Shown: positions 32,201 through 42,800 of the stretch, one piece after another
Position numbering within the stretch: the stretch's first letter is position 1
Layout: each line of letters begins with the position of its first letter
Origin: Nemertoderma westbladi
Taxonomy: Eukaryota > Xenacoelomorpha > Nemertodermatida > Nemertodermatidae
DNA: 64,000 nt
Direction of reading: 5' to 3'
Assembly (NCBI GenBank): GCA_032718475.1
Contig: JAUCBJ010006667.1
Span: forward strand, 1-64,000
The notes under the pieces: model-generated
The model's database searches: none
What the model saw: only the letters and a program-made list of their open reading frames with translations
Told to the model about the DNA's origin: nothing
Position numbers and translations under genes: made by a program

Positions 32201-33126
32201 GGGTAAATCTTTTCGAACTACGCGTAGGCCTACGCGTAGCTACGCGTAGCTACGCGTAGTTCGCAACATTGGGTCATATATCACCAGTTTCAGAGTTTTA
32301 ACATTAACTACGCGTAGGTGCTACGCGTAGGTCCTACGCGTAGCTACGCGTAGGTCCTACGCGACCTACGCGTAGGTGCTACGTATAACTACGCGTAAGT
32401 GCTACCCATAACTATGCGCATACGTCGTTTATCATTAGTAGGCCTAGGCCTACGTATTCCAAGCGAGTCAGTACTAAAATAAGACAATACGGTATGTTCA
32501 ATAAACAACCCACAACCATCAAAATGCTTTCAACAGTAATGTATCCTATACCTGTATACTCGTAGTGGCATACGCTAAGACTACATATTCTTCACTTCAT
32601 GCGTTGCGGGCGCTAACATGTGTTAATAATGTTTAGAGTTCAAAAATAGTTTACAAAGGAAATAGGCCGATGGTTCTTATCGATTCTCTATGCTTTTTAT
32701 TGCCTTTGTTCACGATAGGGCAAGGATATAAGAGCCGAATATTATTTATTACCAGTGCTGTATGTAGAGATATGATTTTCCGATTCTGTTATTCCATTTG
32801 TCTGATAATCAGATACCTGACATACCGATACTTGCCTAACAACTCAACCCTACCGGACCTGAAATGAAAAATCATTGTGATCAGGACTGCTACGCGTAGC
32901 ACCTACGCGTAGCTACGCGTAGCACCTACGCGTAGTTTCAAAATACCTACGCGTAGTTCCAAAATAACTACGCGTAGTTTTAAAACACCTACGCGTAGTT
33001 GATAAAAAGACAGTAAGTCTGGCCCTACCGGTAAATGACAGGAATGGAAGTTACAAACTACGCGTAGCTACGCGTAGCTACGCGTAGCTACGCGTAGGCC
33101 TACGCGTAGGTCGAAAAGATTTACCC
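32201..33126. mobile_element. TIR element with CTACGCGTAG arrays and 9-bp duplication
   Basis: The ends GGGTAAATCTTTTCGAACTA and its counterpart GTCGAAAAGATTTACCC form inverted repeats. The flanking CAAAAAAAC is present on both sides (32192-32200 and 33127-33135), a 9-bp direct repeat. Both subterminal regions (32216-32410 and 32888-33111) are filled with the self-complementary decamer CTACGCGTAG, often head-to-tail as CTACGCGTAGCTACGCGTAG or joined by GGCC. The middle (about 32410-32888) has no transposase. The arrays look like clustered binding sites for a transposase supplied in trans. The class is unknown, and the 9-bp duplication favours Mutator-like. Confidence 0.8.
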
Positions 33127-33243
33127 CAAAAAAACGGTGTCTCAATATCTATTTCCAAAAATAACGTTATCGCGATTTATGTGAAGGTGAATCGGGTAGC
33201 TCTTTTCAAAATAATTTTGTTACTAAAAAAAATGGAAAATTTG

Positions 33244-33285
33244 ATTATTACAGCTACCTATTTAAAAATAGGTAGCTGTAATAAT
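33244..33285. repeat. Perfect 42-bp palindrome
   Basis: ATTATTACAGCTACCTATTT is followed, after two central A bases, by its exact complement. It could form a 20-bp hairpin. No flanking duplication is evident. Confidence 0.85.
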
Positions 33286-33557
33286 TTATTAATTCTGTTT
33301 ACATTCAGTTGATTATTGACAATGTGGGCCCTAGCCCTTGAAATATATTTATTTTATTATATTATAACAAGTTTAATAAAACTTAATTCTTATTTATAAT
33401 TTTTTATGTTTTTTTTTATAACAATTTTTCACACACAATGCATGCAATACCGGTAACAAGAATAAAGATAACTTTTTTTCAAATTCAATATTTAGTTATT
33501 TTTATTATTATTATTATTCATATTAATTTATAATATAATTGAATATCGAAGCACAAG

Positions 33558-33817
33558 CAAGGCGTACTATATACTGTACAAGGCCATGCCATCGAGTTAA
33601 CTGGGGGCGGTGACTGGGGGCAAGATTTTATTTACAACAATTTGATGTTTTGATATGGGGAGAGTTCTATAAATTTTCATTTGCTGCAATTTGGTCAATG
33701 GACGTAATTGAAGCATCCTCATTATGTAAGATACAAAATTTTATGGTAGCTAGTGTTTTAGGTAGGTTTAGCTAGTAATTTCGACACCTTTAACATCCTT
33801 CTATATAGTACGCCTTG
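33558..33817. mobile_element. hAT-type MITE with 8-bp duplication
   Basis: This 260-bp element has 16-bp perfect inverted ends: CAAGGCGTACTATATA on the left and TATATAGTACGCCTTG on the right. AGCACAAG flanks both sides (33550-33557, 33818-33825), the 8-bp duplication of hAT transposons. It has no coding capacity. Confidence 0.82.
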
Positions 33818-34636
33818 AGCACAAGATGATTAGGCCCTACAGTTATGTTGTGTTACATGGGATCCAAGTCGTACTCTACAGTTTCTATGCTGTCTCGTCA
33901 GCACTCATCGGGGAAGAAAAAAGATAACTAAATATTTTTAAGTATAGTTAATGGGTTAAATTATGCGTGAATGGTGGCTGACACAGGAAATCCTATTATT
34001 TCAACTATCATACACATACAAACATAAACACACTACGACTACGTTACAACTAATTAGAAATACTGTATATTATTAGGAAAATGTAAGTACTGTACTAAGA
34101 AAAAATGTAGGCTTAATAGTTGATTGGGCAATAAAATAAAACAAAGTATCAGTTTTATTAATTAGGGTTGAGAATGTAACTTTTTAACCTACTTTTAAAA
34201 CTACCTACTGTATACTAATTGACTGGCGCACTGTAAGGGGTAAACTGTTCCATATTATTGGCGAGACGGAGTAAATACAGTAGATACAATTATGAAACCG
34301 AAAGCAATTTTGGGATTGGGCGTTTCTGGTTTGATGTTGCTGTATAGATGAAAGCGGTGAGAGGAGGCAGGGAAATAAACCAAAGGGGAAGTAAACCATT
34401 GACATACTGTACTTGTAGCAGATCAACGAAATTTGAAATATAAAGATATTACAGTACCTATCGATAATGGTGCAAATGAAGGGTCACGTCGATTAATAAT
34501 ATTTTTGACTTTTTTTTGTTGCTTCTATGCAAACTTGTAATTCTTGTAATTTATAATTAAGGGGTATGGTAAACGCTACAGTACGTTCATTGTTTTGGTT
34601 CCTTATTTCAATCCATCTCTGTAGTGGCGCAGCCAA

Positions 34637-34737
34637 GGGGGGGGGGGGGGGGGGGGTGGAGGGCTTTTCAGGTAGGGGGGATAGCGGACAGGACATCCAC
34701 ATCATATCATATCTCCCCCACCCCCCCCCCCCCCCCC
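34637..34737. repeat. G-run and C-run pair, likely MITE ends
   Basis: GTAGTGGCGCAGCCAA precedes 20 G, and 17 C lie 64 bp further on, before GGCACTTTTTATA. This GTGGCG...G-run layout is common at hAT-like element ends. Boundaries are not resolved. Confidence 0.6.
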
Positions 34738-34862
34738 GGCACTTTTTATATTTGACAATTCAGGCATATAATTTTATCTTAGTAATTTCAGGTAACTCCT
34801 AACTCAGCTATAGGAGCTGAATTACCATAGGGCCTATCATTGTTAATTCGTAATACGAAAAT

Positions 34863-34956
34863 TATGGGGCGCCGTTGGTGCCAAAGGTTAATGAGATCTC
34901 GGCCCAGATCTCGGACCGAGAATTTTCAATGGCTTTTGGCACAAACGGCGTCCCAT
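34863..34956. mobile_element. 94-bp foldback element
   Basis: The left arm TATGGGGCGCCGTTGGTGCC and the right arm GGCACAAACGGCGTCCCATA are near-complementary around a centre containing two GAGATCTCGG/CAGATCTCGG copies. A second small hairpin (GAAAATCCC/GGGATTTTC) follows directly at 34958-34980. Confidence 0.6.
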
Positions 34957-36010
34957 AGAAAATCCCGATAAGGGATTTTCGTGTCAATAAGTTTCCGTCT
35001 CCTTGTCTCAAACATTGGGAGTTAGTGTGGCGACCTCACCGCCTTAGATATAATAGCAAAGAGAAAGAGCCTTCTGATACGACATGTCCTGGAATTTAGT
35101 ATCTTCAGTAACCCCCCCCCCCCCCACACACACACACATACACCCCAATTTAGACGTATCTTAATGAAATTTGATGAAATTTGAAACAGGACGTAGTTTT
35201 CACCTCCCGCCCACTTACTGGCTGAAGGAATGGTTACGGAATACGGCAACTGCAATTCTGCACGACTGGCGCAAATATCGACGGAGACACCGTTCTCAAA
35301 GGCTATACAGCGAATATAAATAATTCTGAAATACCTGAATAAAGCAAGGCAATGCATTCAGGAACATGGTGTGTACAGTATTTCGAAGATAATCGATCGC
35401 TATGCAGGACTTATATTTTTTGGTCGTCCCCACACTTTCGGGAACGTGGCTCTGGCCCCCTGCATCTCCGTAACCTGCTACTTTAATAACCACCTTATAA
35501 GTAGGTGTAGGCATAGCGTTACCCCATTATTAATAAAATTGCATTTTATATATCACCGGCGTCCCAGGCATATCTGAATAGAATACATAATAACGAATAC
35601 CATTAATGCACTGGCTGCTCATATAGACACTGTCTTGGTATATGTGCTAGGAAGCGTGCCTGGGGGGTGTGCGCTGAGCACACTGTTAACATTTTTTGGT
35701 CTCTCTGTGCTGTACACGCAGTGGTGTAGCTCGGATGGTGTAGCAGGTAGCTCAGGTAAATTGGCATTCAGTAAGTGCACGTGATTTCATGCTTATCTAA
35801 TTATATCTAAAATATAAAATTTTATACTCCACAATGATTTATTAGAAATGATTATTCCGAATATAAAGTAATAATGGAATATTTTAGTTAAAATAAAATA
35901 GGAAAAAAATAAATATATTATTATAATAGTTGTTATTGAAGAAATCATACAGACTTACTATTATGTATGTAAAGATGGGTTTATAAATGAACATGCATTT
36001 AAATGAACGT

Positions 36011-36032
36011 AAGACCATACTTTTAGGGATCA
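36011..36032 (+). ncRNA. U3: U3 snoRNA gene, 5' part (interrupted)
   Basis: AAGACCATACTTTTAGGG followed by ATCA matches the 5' end of animal U3 snoRNA (human starts AAGACTATACTTTCAGGG) through the first bases of box A. The gene is cut by element A after GATCA and resumes at 47441 with GATCATTTCTATAG. U3 is the C/D-box snoRNA that base-pairs with the pre-rRNA 5' ETS and 18S region to allow early processing in the small-subunit processome. Counting the duplicated GATCA once, the two parts make about 210 nt, close to human U3 (217). Confidence 0.88.
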
Positions 36033-36576
36033 TGTGACCGTAGCCCAGCCATCCCGGCCATAAGAACCATTATATGGGTAGGGGCTTCAATTTCCAATAT
36101 TCCCTCATCTCTCTTTCGTCCCCATTTAACTACCCACAATACCAATAGTTCTACCATTTCGGCCGCTTCACCTATTACAGCATTGGCACCGGCCCTTACA
36201 GTAGGTGTAGCGTAGCCATGGTATTACTGTGTCATGATTGGGTGCTATTTATAGGTGTATATCATACCGCGCTCTGTGAGTGGCTGTTGTCTCCCATTCG
36301 CTAACGGTTCTACTGCCAGAACCTATAAGGCAGGGCGTTTCTCAACCTCTGCATTATTCCTTCTGCAGTGTACCTGACAGCGTGCCATTGCTTCTACCGT
36401 AGTTTCTGCCTTTTCAGACATTCAACAACAGTCACTCACAGACCGGCCCATAAAACTCACTTGTGCATAACAACATTATTCTAAGATCTATTCAACTTTA
36501 TTATCATGGGTTCGGGAAGGGCGGGAGCTACGCGTTATTAGCGGCTCACAGGTTCATCAGCCAGCAGTGGGGAATA
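36033..36576 (+). repeat. 5' LTR of element A
   Basis: The boundaries come from comparison with 46900-47440 and the GATCA duplication. It starts with TG but ends in TA, not the usual CA. A TATA-like CTATTTATAGG lies near 36247. Confidence 0.93.
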
Positions 36577-36892
36577 AAAGTAGAAGCATTGTCCGGATAG
36601 GGCTGCTAAAAACTGCTTCTTCAACATCTCTAGGCACCCAGCTAGGTAAAAGTAAAAGGAGCGATCAACGACAGAACTGTAAGTGCGTACCGGTCCGGTC
36701 ACCAGTAATTACGGTAAAAAAAAAACGTTGTCGTTGTAGTAGGGTAGGCCTACGATCTGTTGCCTAGCCCTACGGCAGTACGCGGTCAGCAATTACAACA
36801 GCTTACAGCCAGCATACCGGTCACCGGTGCGGTACCCTGCCCAACGCCTCCGCGCTAAGTACCTACGCTAGCTACGCTGTCCCGCAGCGATA
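36577..36892 (+). other. Leader of element A
   Basis: This untranslated stretch lies between the 5' LTR and the first long frame. The bases directly after the LTR (AAAGTAGAAGCATTGTCCGG) lack the TGG expected of a tRNA 3'-end primer site, so priming may use an internal tRNA segment or the site may be altered. Confidence 0.6.
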
Positions 36893-38068
36893 ATGAGTAC
36901 CGGTATCCCAGGAGAAACCCGGCGGGGCACAGCCAGTACGGTAGGCCCCGAACATTCGTCCCACTTAGACGGGACTCCAACCGGCTCAGCAGACAGCCAG
37001 TTCAAGGGATGGTCAGACTCATCCCACGCGGATCAACCCGGCTCCCAGGGGGCCATTGGAGGAGACCCGCAACCCGAGGTATGTTCTGACTCGGCGGTTT
37101 TACCGGAGTCAGTCAATGTACCTGATACCAACCGAACATCCACGGTTCCAGGGCGCATCGGTTCAGCGGTGAACTCGCGCACTGGACCGGTACTGCCAAC
37201 TACAACAGGGCAACACCCAGTTCGGCCGAGGACACCGAGCCCTGATGGGGGGAGCCCGCAGCATTCCGATTCAGACGACAGACGTGCTCCTGCGGGTGCC
37301 ACCGCGGGGGCAGCGACGGTCGAGGACGCGGTCGTTCGATTGCAGCCGCGGGGAGCACGGAGCGATACTCGAACTGGATCACCCGTTAAACCCGCCCGCG
37401 CCCGACGCCTAACGCGATCTACGATCGAGAAGGGGACCCTTCCTTCTAGGGATACAGGTGAGGTCGAGAAACTGGAGCGGAAATACAGACGCGCTAGGGA
37501 CCGTATGGAGGATGGGGTCAAGGCGGGTACGTTAAACTTCAACATTGACGAGGCCGTCGAGCAGGTAAACTTGTACATAGAGCACCTCAATAAATATCAG
37601 CAGGAGGTGGCAAGTGACCAAATAACGGACCATATAGCCAACTTACTTACTGTACTGTATATTACGCATAAACTGGTAGGTATATACAGGGTTGGTAAGG
37701 TTGTAGTAGGTGAAGCCGCGACAGCTGTCGCCAAAAATTGGGATAGTGTACCACTGGGGGGAGAGATGAGGGAGGCGGAAGCAGAGCTCCTACCCAGTGA
37801 TTCAGTTTCCCAGGTTGAGTCCAATCGGGGGACTTTTATTTCGAGCCAAGTTCGCTCAAACTACATGTCGGTAGCTTCATCTAGGGGGGTAAGGGAGGAA
37901 GAACTACATGCCCAGTTCCTTATAGAACAACGGGAACTGGAGGGTGAACTCCTAGAACAGGAGTTAGAGAGGGAAGAGAAGGCTAGAAGGGTTAGGGCCC
38001 ACAGGTTAGCGAAAAATAGGAAACAACAATTAGAGGCCCGACAGCAAAAACGGTTAGTTAGTCTATGA
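36893..38068 (+). CDS. Element A gag-like first frame
   Basis: This 391-codon frame has a low-complexity N-terminal half (Ser, Thr, Pro, Gly, Arg) and a helical, charged C-terminal half with a predicted coiled coil (EEELHAQFLIEQRELEGELL, EREEKARRVRAHR). The layout resembles the N-terminal part of BEL/Pao Gag. It stops at TGA (38066-38068), after which the same frame stays open to 38614. The TGA may be a nonsense mutation or the true end of a separate frame. I recognise no named domain. Confidence 0.6.
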   Translation: MSTGIPGETRRGTASTVGPEHSSHLDGTPTGSADSQFKGWSDSSHADQPGSQGAIGGDPQPEVCSDSAVLPESVNVPDTNRTSTVPGRIGSAVNSRTGPVLPTTTGQHPVRPRTPSPDGGSPQHSDSDDRRAPAGATAGAATVEDAVVRLQPRGARSDTRTGSPVKPARARRLTRSTIEKGTLPSRDTGEVEKLERKYRRARDRMEDGVKAGTLNFNIDEAVEQVNLYIEHLNKYQQEVASDQITDHIANLLTVLYITHKLVGIYRVGKVVVGEAATAVAKNWDSVPLGGEMREAEAELLPSDSVSQVESNRGTFISSQVRSNYMSVASSRGVREEELHAQFLIEQRELEGELLEQELEREEKARRVRAHRLAKNRKQQLEARQQKRLVSL

Positions 38069-38092
38069 GCAGCCTCTGAGAATGGTAGTTCA

Positions 38093-38614
38093 GTGTCCCG
38101 CCCTACCCAGGTTAGTCAAAGTGTCTCAGTGCCGTGCGGTCTGGCGCAGGTTGCCGCAGCCCGCAAGCAAACAAATAATCGGGTTGAATTAAATAAACCC
38201 ATAGAATTTAATAATTTAAATCTATTAAATAAACAAACCCAACTCGTTGACATAGACCAGACAGCAGGCCGTCGGCTGACATACCTTGTACAGCGGCAAG
38301 CCGTTCAGACATCGGCCAGGTTACCCGCAACACAGGGGTTAGTACAGGGAGTCTCTGAAGGAGACAGTATAAGGCTGATGAGCCGAGATACTGATAATTG
38401 TATTAATTTAAATGGAAATTTAAATAACAATTTAACACCAAATATTGATTTATTGCAATATAATGCAAATTCTAATAAAAACGCAAATATAATTGCACCA
38501 ATAATAATACAAAGTAATGTGGAGGCACCAGTCCTGTCTAATAACATAGACAGTGACTCACACCAACCCACACATAACACAGACGACATTGCAGTGCCGC
38601 CAAAGCGGCAGTAG
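38093..38614 (+). pseudogene. Element A gag continuation in the same frame
   Basis: This continues the preceding frame beyond its TGA for about 170 codons (Asn-rich, NCINLNGNLNNN...). It then ends at TAG while the overlapping next frame (38553-39845) carries on the Gag. Together these imply one nonsense codon and one frame change, or a programmed shift, within this copy. Confidence 0.5.
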
Positions 38615-39845
38615 GTTGTACTGTGGTAATCAAATCGCTTCACACGAAGAGTCGGATCGGGAGGAGCGATTGCGAGACTCGGGAGATCGCACGTCGGTTC
38701 GAGTCAGTAGCAAAGTGGAGGAAGTCTACTACGACGGATGTCCGGGGGCAAGAACTGGCCAACTTACGCAATCTGGCGAGTCTGAGCGGGCGACGAGGGC
38801 TCAGGAGGATCGCTCTTCGGATGAACTCGTCGATCCGTTATGTAGGCTAGGCCAGCCAGCTACTGTAGGCTATCAGTCAGTAGACCAGCAAGAACAAGCT
38901 ACAGTAGTGCCGGACATAGATAAACAAACAACCCTAAACCCCAATGCGAGTGATTATAGACCGCCGAGAGTTCCAGAAGGGGGTCGACTTAATTTATCGG
39001 ACGTTCGACATGCAGACTCCACTGCGAATGTACCGGTACCGCGAGTACCCCTATGGAGGCCTAGGGATGATAATGTGTATTACAATAGTAATATAAGAGA
39101 ATATTTACCAGTAACAGCAAGCCCTTCATACAACCCAACTTCATCAGGGACATACACCCAAAGGGGGTCTAATGAAACTATTCATAGCCCCGTAGGTCCA
39201 CATTATGATACTTTACCTAGGCTATCTTACCCCAGTAGGGAAACTGATAAACCTGCATATAATAATGTTGGGGGTAAGGACATGGCAAGGGGCCCAGGGG
39301 GCCTAGGAATGTATAGACCAAATATTGGTGAAGGGTCTTCCCATAGGGATGGTGTCCCATCAGGACCTGCCAGTGGCTCTATTGGACAGACTACTTCACT
39401 ACCAACAATACCAGAACATGTCAGCAGCACAGACCCTACAGGGGGAATGAGTGCAGTGGTGGATGCACTCAGGGTGCGTTTAGAATTGCCTCCCATCAAA
39501 CCCTTTACATTTGATGTGACAAAGCCTGAAGAGTATGTACAATTCAGGAGCATGTTCAACGAGGAAGTCATGTCTAGGGGTCTAACTACAACTCGATGTC
39601 TAACTCATCTTCAGTCCTATGTAGAGGGAGAAGCTAGCGACATTGTTAGGCCATTTCTGGGCATGGAAGGAGGCTTCGCAGAGGCGTGGGCAGCCCTAGA
39701 TAGTGAATATGGGCATCCTGCGCGTATTATTCGAAACACCATACGTACCTTAACTGCAAATACATCCTTGCAAAAGCCTAAAGAATTAAAGGCATTTGCT
39801 GCAAAGGTCAAAAAGGCTCTTATTGTGCTGCGCACATTGGGGTGA
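38553..39845 (+). CDS. Element A Gag, first part of DUF1759
   Basis: This 430-codon frame ends within a DUF1759 (Gag-associated) domain: PPIKPFTFDVTKPEEYVQF, HLQSYVEGEASDIVRPFLGM and WAALDSEYGHPARIIRNTIR are typical. A TGA at 39843-39845 interrupts the domain. The same frame resumes at once (…SNMTSIVETLP) and continues into the pol frame at 39873. It is either a point nonsense mutation or a stop that must be read through. Confidence 0.75.
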   Translation: MTHTNPHITQTTLQCRQSGSRLYCGNQIASHEESDREERLRDSGDRTSVRVSSKVEEVYYDGCPGARTGQLTQSGESERATRAQEDRSSDELVDPLCRLGQPATVGYQSVDQQEQATVVPDIDKQTTLNPNASDYRPPRVPEGGRLNLSDVRHADSTANVPVPRVPLWRPRDDNVYYNSNIREYLPVTASPSYNPTSSGTYTQRGSNETIHSPVGPHYDTLPRLSYPSRETDKPAYNNVGGKDMARGPGGLGMYRPNIGEGSSHRDGVPSGPASGSIGQTTSLPTIPEHVSSTDPTGGMSAVVDALRVRLELPPIKPFTFDVTKPEEYVQFRSMFNEEVMSRGLTTTRCLTHLQSYVEGEASDIVRPFLGMEGGFAEAWAALDSEYGHPARIIRNTIRTLTANTSLQKPKELKAFAAKVKKALIVLRTLG

Positions 39846-39872
39846 CCAGCCGAGCTTAGCTCCACGTCCAAT

Positions 39873-42800
39873 ATGACATCCATAGTGGAAACCTTACCAG
39901 TATGGATGCGCAGCCTATGGCGCAAGAAGGCATATGTCCTACGCGAGGAAAAGGACAGGGAACCAGATTTTGCAGACCTGTCCGCCTTCCTTACCTTCCA
40001 GGCAGAGATTATGACAGACCCCATATATGGGGAAGATAACTTCAACATTCCTAAAACTGGAGGAAAATCTAAAGTACTTCCCGCAACCACAAATAGAGAC
40101 AAAATGAATAGCCCTGCTTATCCACTGCCACGCAAAAATGCCACAGGTGTTTTTCATCTGGCAGAAAATGAAAGGTCCAGTAGGGATCCCGTGTCAAGAT
40201 CGAAGTCACCCTCGGTGCCAGCAAAAAGGCACCAACCACCAGTGGCACCTCCGGAGGGCACTTCTCGAAATTCGACATATAAACAATCGGAGTGGTTTAC
40301 TCCATTTACACCTTACTGGGACATAGGAACCTTAGATTACAGCGACGAGGTGGACTGCCAGATCCATTTCAGAAACAAAGGTCACCCTACTAGAACTTGC
40401 AGGGTGTGGCAAGCACAAAGCCAACAGGACAAGTGGAATTACCACAAGCGTCATGGTACATGCAAGCATTGTGTGACCACAGGCCACTTTTCAACGAACT
40501 GTCCCTATGCGCCTGCAAAGTCTGGGAAATCTGCTGAATCCGGGTCTACAGGCGTGATAAACACTTTATCTCTCCAGGATCGATATTATGGAGAGACAAC
40601 GTATCTTAAGATACTTCCTGTTAGAGTGACAGGATCGAGGAAACGGTCACTGACAACCCTAGCACTAGTCGATAACGGTGCTGGAATCGACATCCAAGGT
40701 GAAGTCGTTCGGAAGCAGTTGCATATTGCAACACAGCCAGAGACCGTGCATATAAGCACTATTGCATTAAAGAACCAGGAGATAAACATGCCGGTTGGGG
40801 AATGTACAGTTAGTTCTATTATGCCAGGGCCTGAGTTCTCAATTAAGTGCCCAGCAGTACGTGTGATAGACGAGGTAAACGTTCCCGCCGAAAGAGCAAC
40901 AACGGAGGAGATAGCCCAGTACTCATACCTGGACGGCATCGACTTCTCTCTTCCGCCATTGGATCTTCCATATGTCACCATGGTGCTGGGGATGTGCTGT
41001 CTCCCGGTACATGCAGAGCTGGAGATAGTTCAGGGTCCGGGTAGAAATCAGCCCCAGGCTGTACGAACACCCCTGGGTTGGGTATTACTTGGCAAGGTGG
41101 CTAATGTACCGTCTATATCAAACCCGACAGAGGCTGTTACTGCTAACCACATCATTAAATCAGTAAAACCGGGCCCAGCTAGACCAATCACATCCCATGA
41201 ACTCACTTATACCCCAACTGACACAGCTGGGATCTCAAGTGGCACTACGGTGGCACAAGACCTAGCAACCCTCTTCAACCTGGATAGCGAAGGGTTGTAT
41301 GAACCGACGCTTGGCCAATCCCAGGAGGATGTTAGAGCAACCAAGGCACTAACAAATTCAACCATCTTTCGAGATGGCCACTACACAGCAAGAATGCTGT
41401 GGAAAGACCCGAATGGGCAGTTACCTAACAATGAATCCATGGCAGTAGAGCGCCTACGCAAATTCAAGGTAACGCTCAACCGAGATGAGCGAAAGAAACA
41501 GTTTGTTCATCGAACCATTCAGAAGTATCTAGATCGAGGGTGGGCAGTCCAGCTAGCGAACCAGGAACCCAATACTACTCGAACCTATTACTTACCCCTT
41601 CATGTCGCCGTAGATGTGAAGAAGAACAATAAACTCCGGTTGGTTAACGACGCTGCAGCCAAATACCATGGGAAGTCGCTGAACGACTATCTCCATGAGG
41701 GGCCCAACATTTATAATACAGGAGCAGATGTGCTCATGAGGTTCAGAGAGGGAACCAAGGCCTTCACATGCGATGTGGAGGCCATGTTCCACCAAGTTCG
41801 GGTCTATCAGGAGGACAGCGATAGCCTCCGATTCCTCTGGCACGACAGCGATAACCCGAACGAGGTGCCAAAGAAATTCAAGATGTTGGTCCACATCTTT
41901 GGCGCCAAGTGTTCGCCGTTCATCACCACAGATAAACTACGGCAAACCACCTTTGACAAGAATGTTCTCATCGAATTCTCACAAGAGGTAATCCGCATGA
42001 TTAGGGAGAACTTCTATGTAGACGATGGTCTGCAATCAGCCAACTCGACTGAACAAATCCTCAGCCTAGTGAAGGAAGCGGTAGAGATTCTACGGCGGGG
42101 AGGATTCTGGCTGAGGCAGTTCAAGTCGAATTGTCCCGAATTTGACGCCGAGATGGCCCCAGAGGATAAATCCACAGGCCTTCTCAAACAAAGTGAGAAC
42201 ATGGCTCCTATAAGCCTACAACCTCTAGCGGAGGGTAGGAGCCAGCCAGACGCAGCCTCAGGGGAAGTCAACCGGATATTGACGGAGGCTTCGGCAGAGC
42301 CTGAGGCCAGAGTGCTTGGGATTTCATGGGATAGGATCAACGATAATCTCGTGTATATCTTCAACGAGACAGCTATGACAAAGCATACATTACGGAATTA
42401 CCTATCATACATCGCGAGGATGTATGACCCCATAGGGTTAGCATCACCTAACCTGGTGGTGGGAAGGCATATCCTTCGCGAAGCATATCTGGGGAAGTTC
42501 AGATGGGATGAGGAACTCCCAGAACAGCTCAAAATCAAGTGGAGAGCTTGGCTCGAAGTTCTCAAGGATAATAGAAGGCTAAGTATACCGCGACCGTACT
42601 TCTCGGATGGGAATATGTCCGAAGTGGTCCTGCATGCCTTCTCAGACGCATCGACTAAGGGATATGGGGCCGTGATATACGTGGTTCAAGGAGGAGAGAA
42701 CAACCTGCAACCACGTCTGATCTTCAGTAAGGCCAGAACTGCTCCACTAAAACTAGTGACAATCCCGCGATTAGAGCTGATGGCTGCACTTCTGGCCACA

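Larger units (their letters stand above)
31756..36010. other. Transposon-rich intergenic region right of RPL11
   Basis: No gene was recognised. The region contains a CTACGCGTAG-rich TIR element (32201-33126), a 42-bp palindrome, an 8-bp-duplication MITE (33558-33817), a G-run/C-run pair (34637-34737), a 94-bp foldback (34863-34956) and a C run followed by an ACACAC-type microsatellite (about 35109-35140). The last 100 bp precede a U3 snoRNA 5' end and should hold its promoter. I could not identify a proximal sequence element. Confidence 0.5.

Noticed and set aside
38370-38400. CTGATGAG near a hairpin as a hammerhead ribozyme
   Set aside because: The required GAAA after stem II is missing and the sequence lies within the gag frame.
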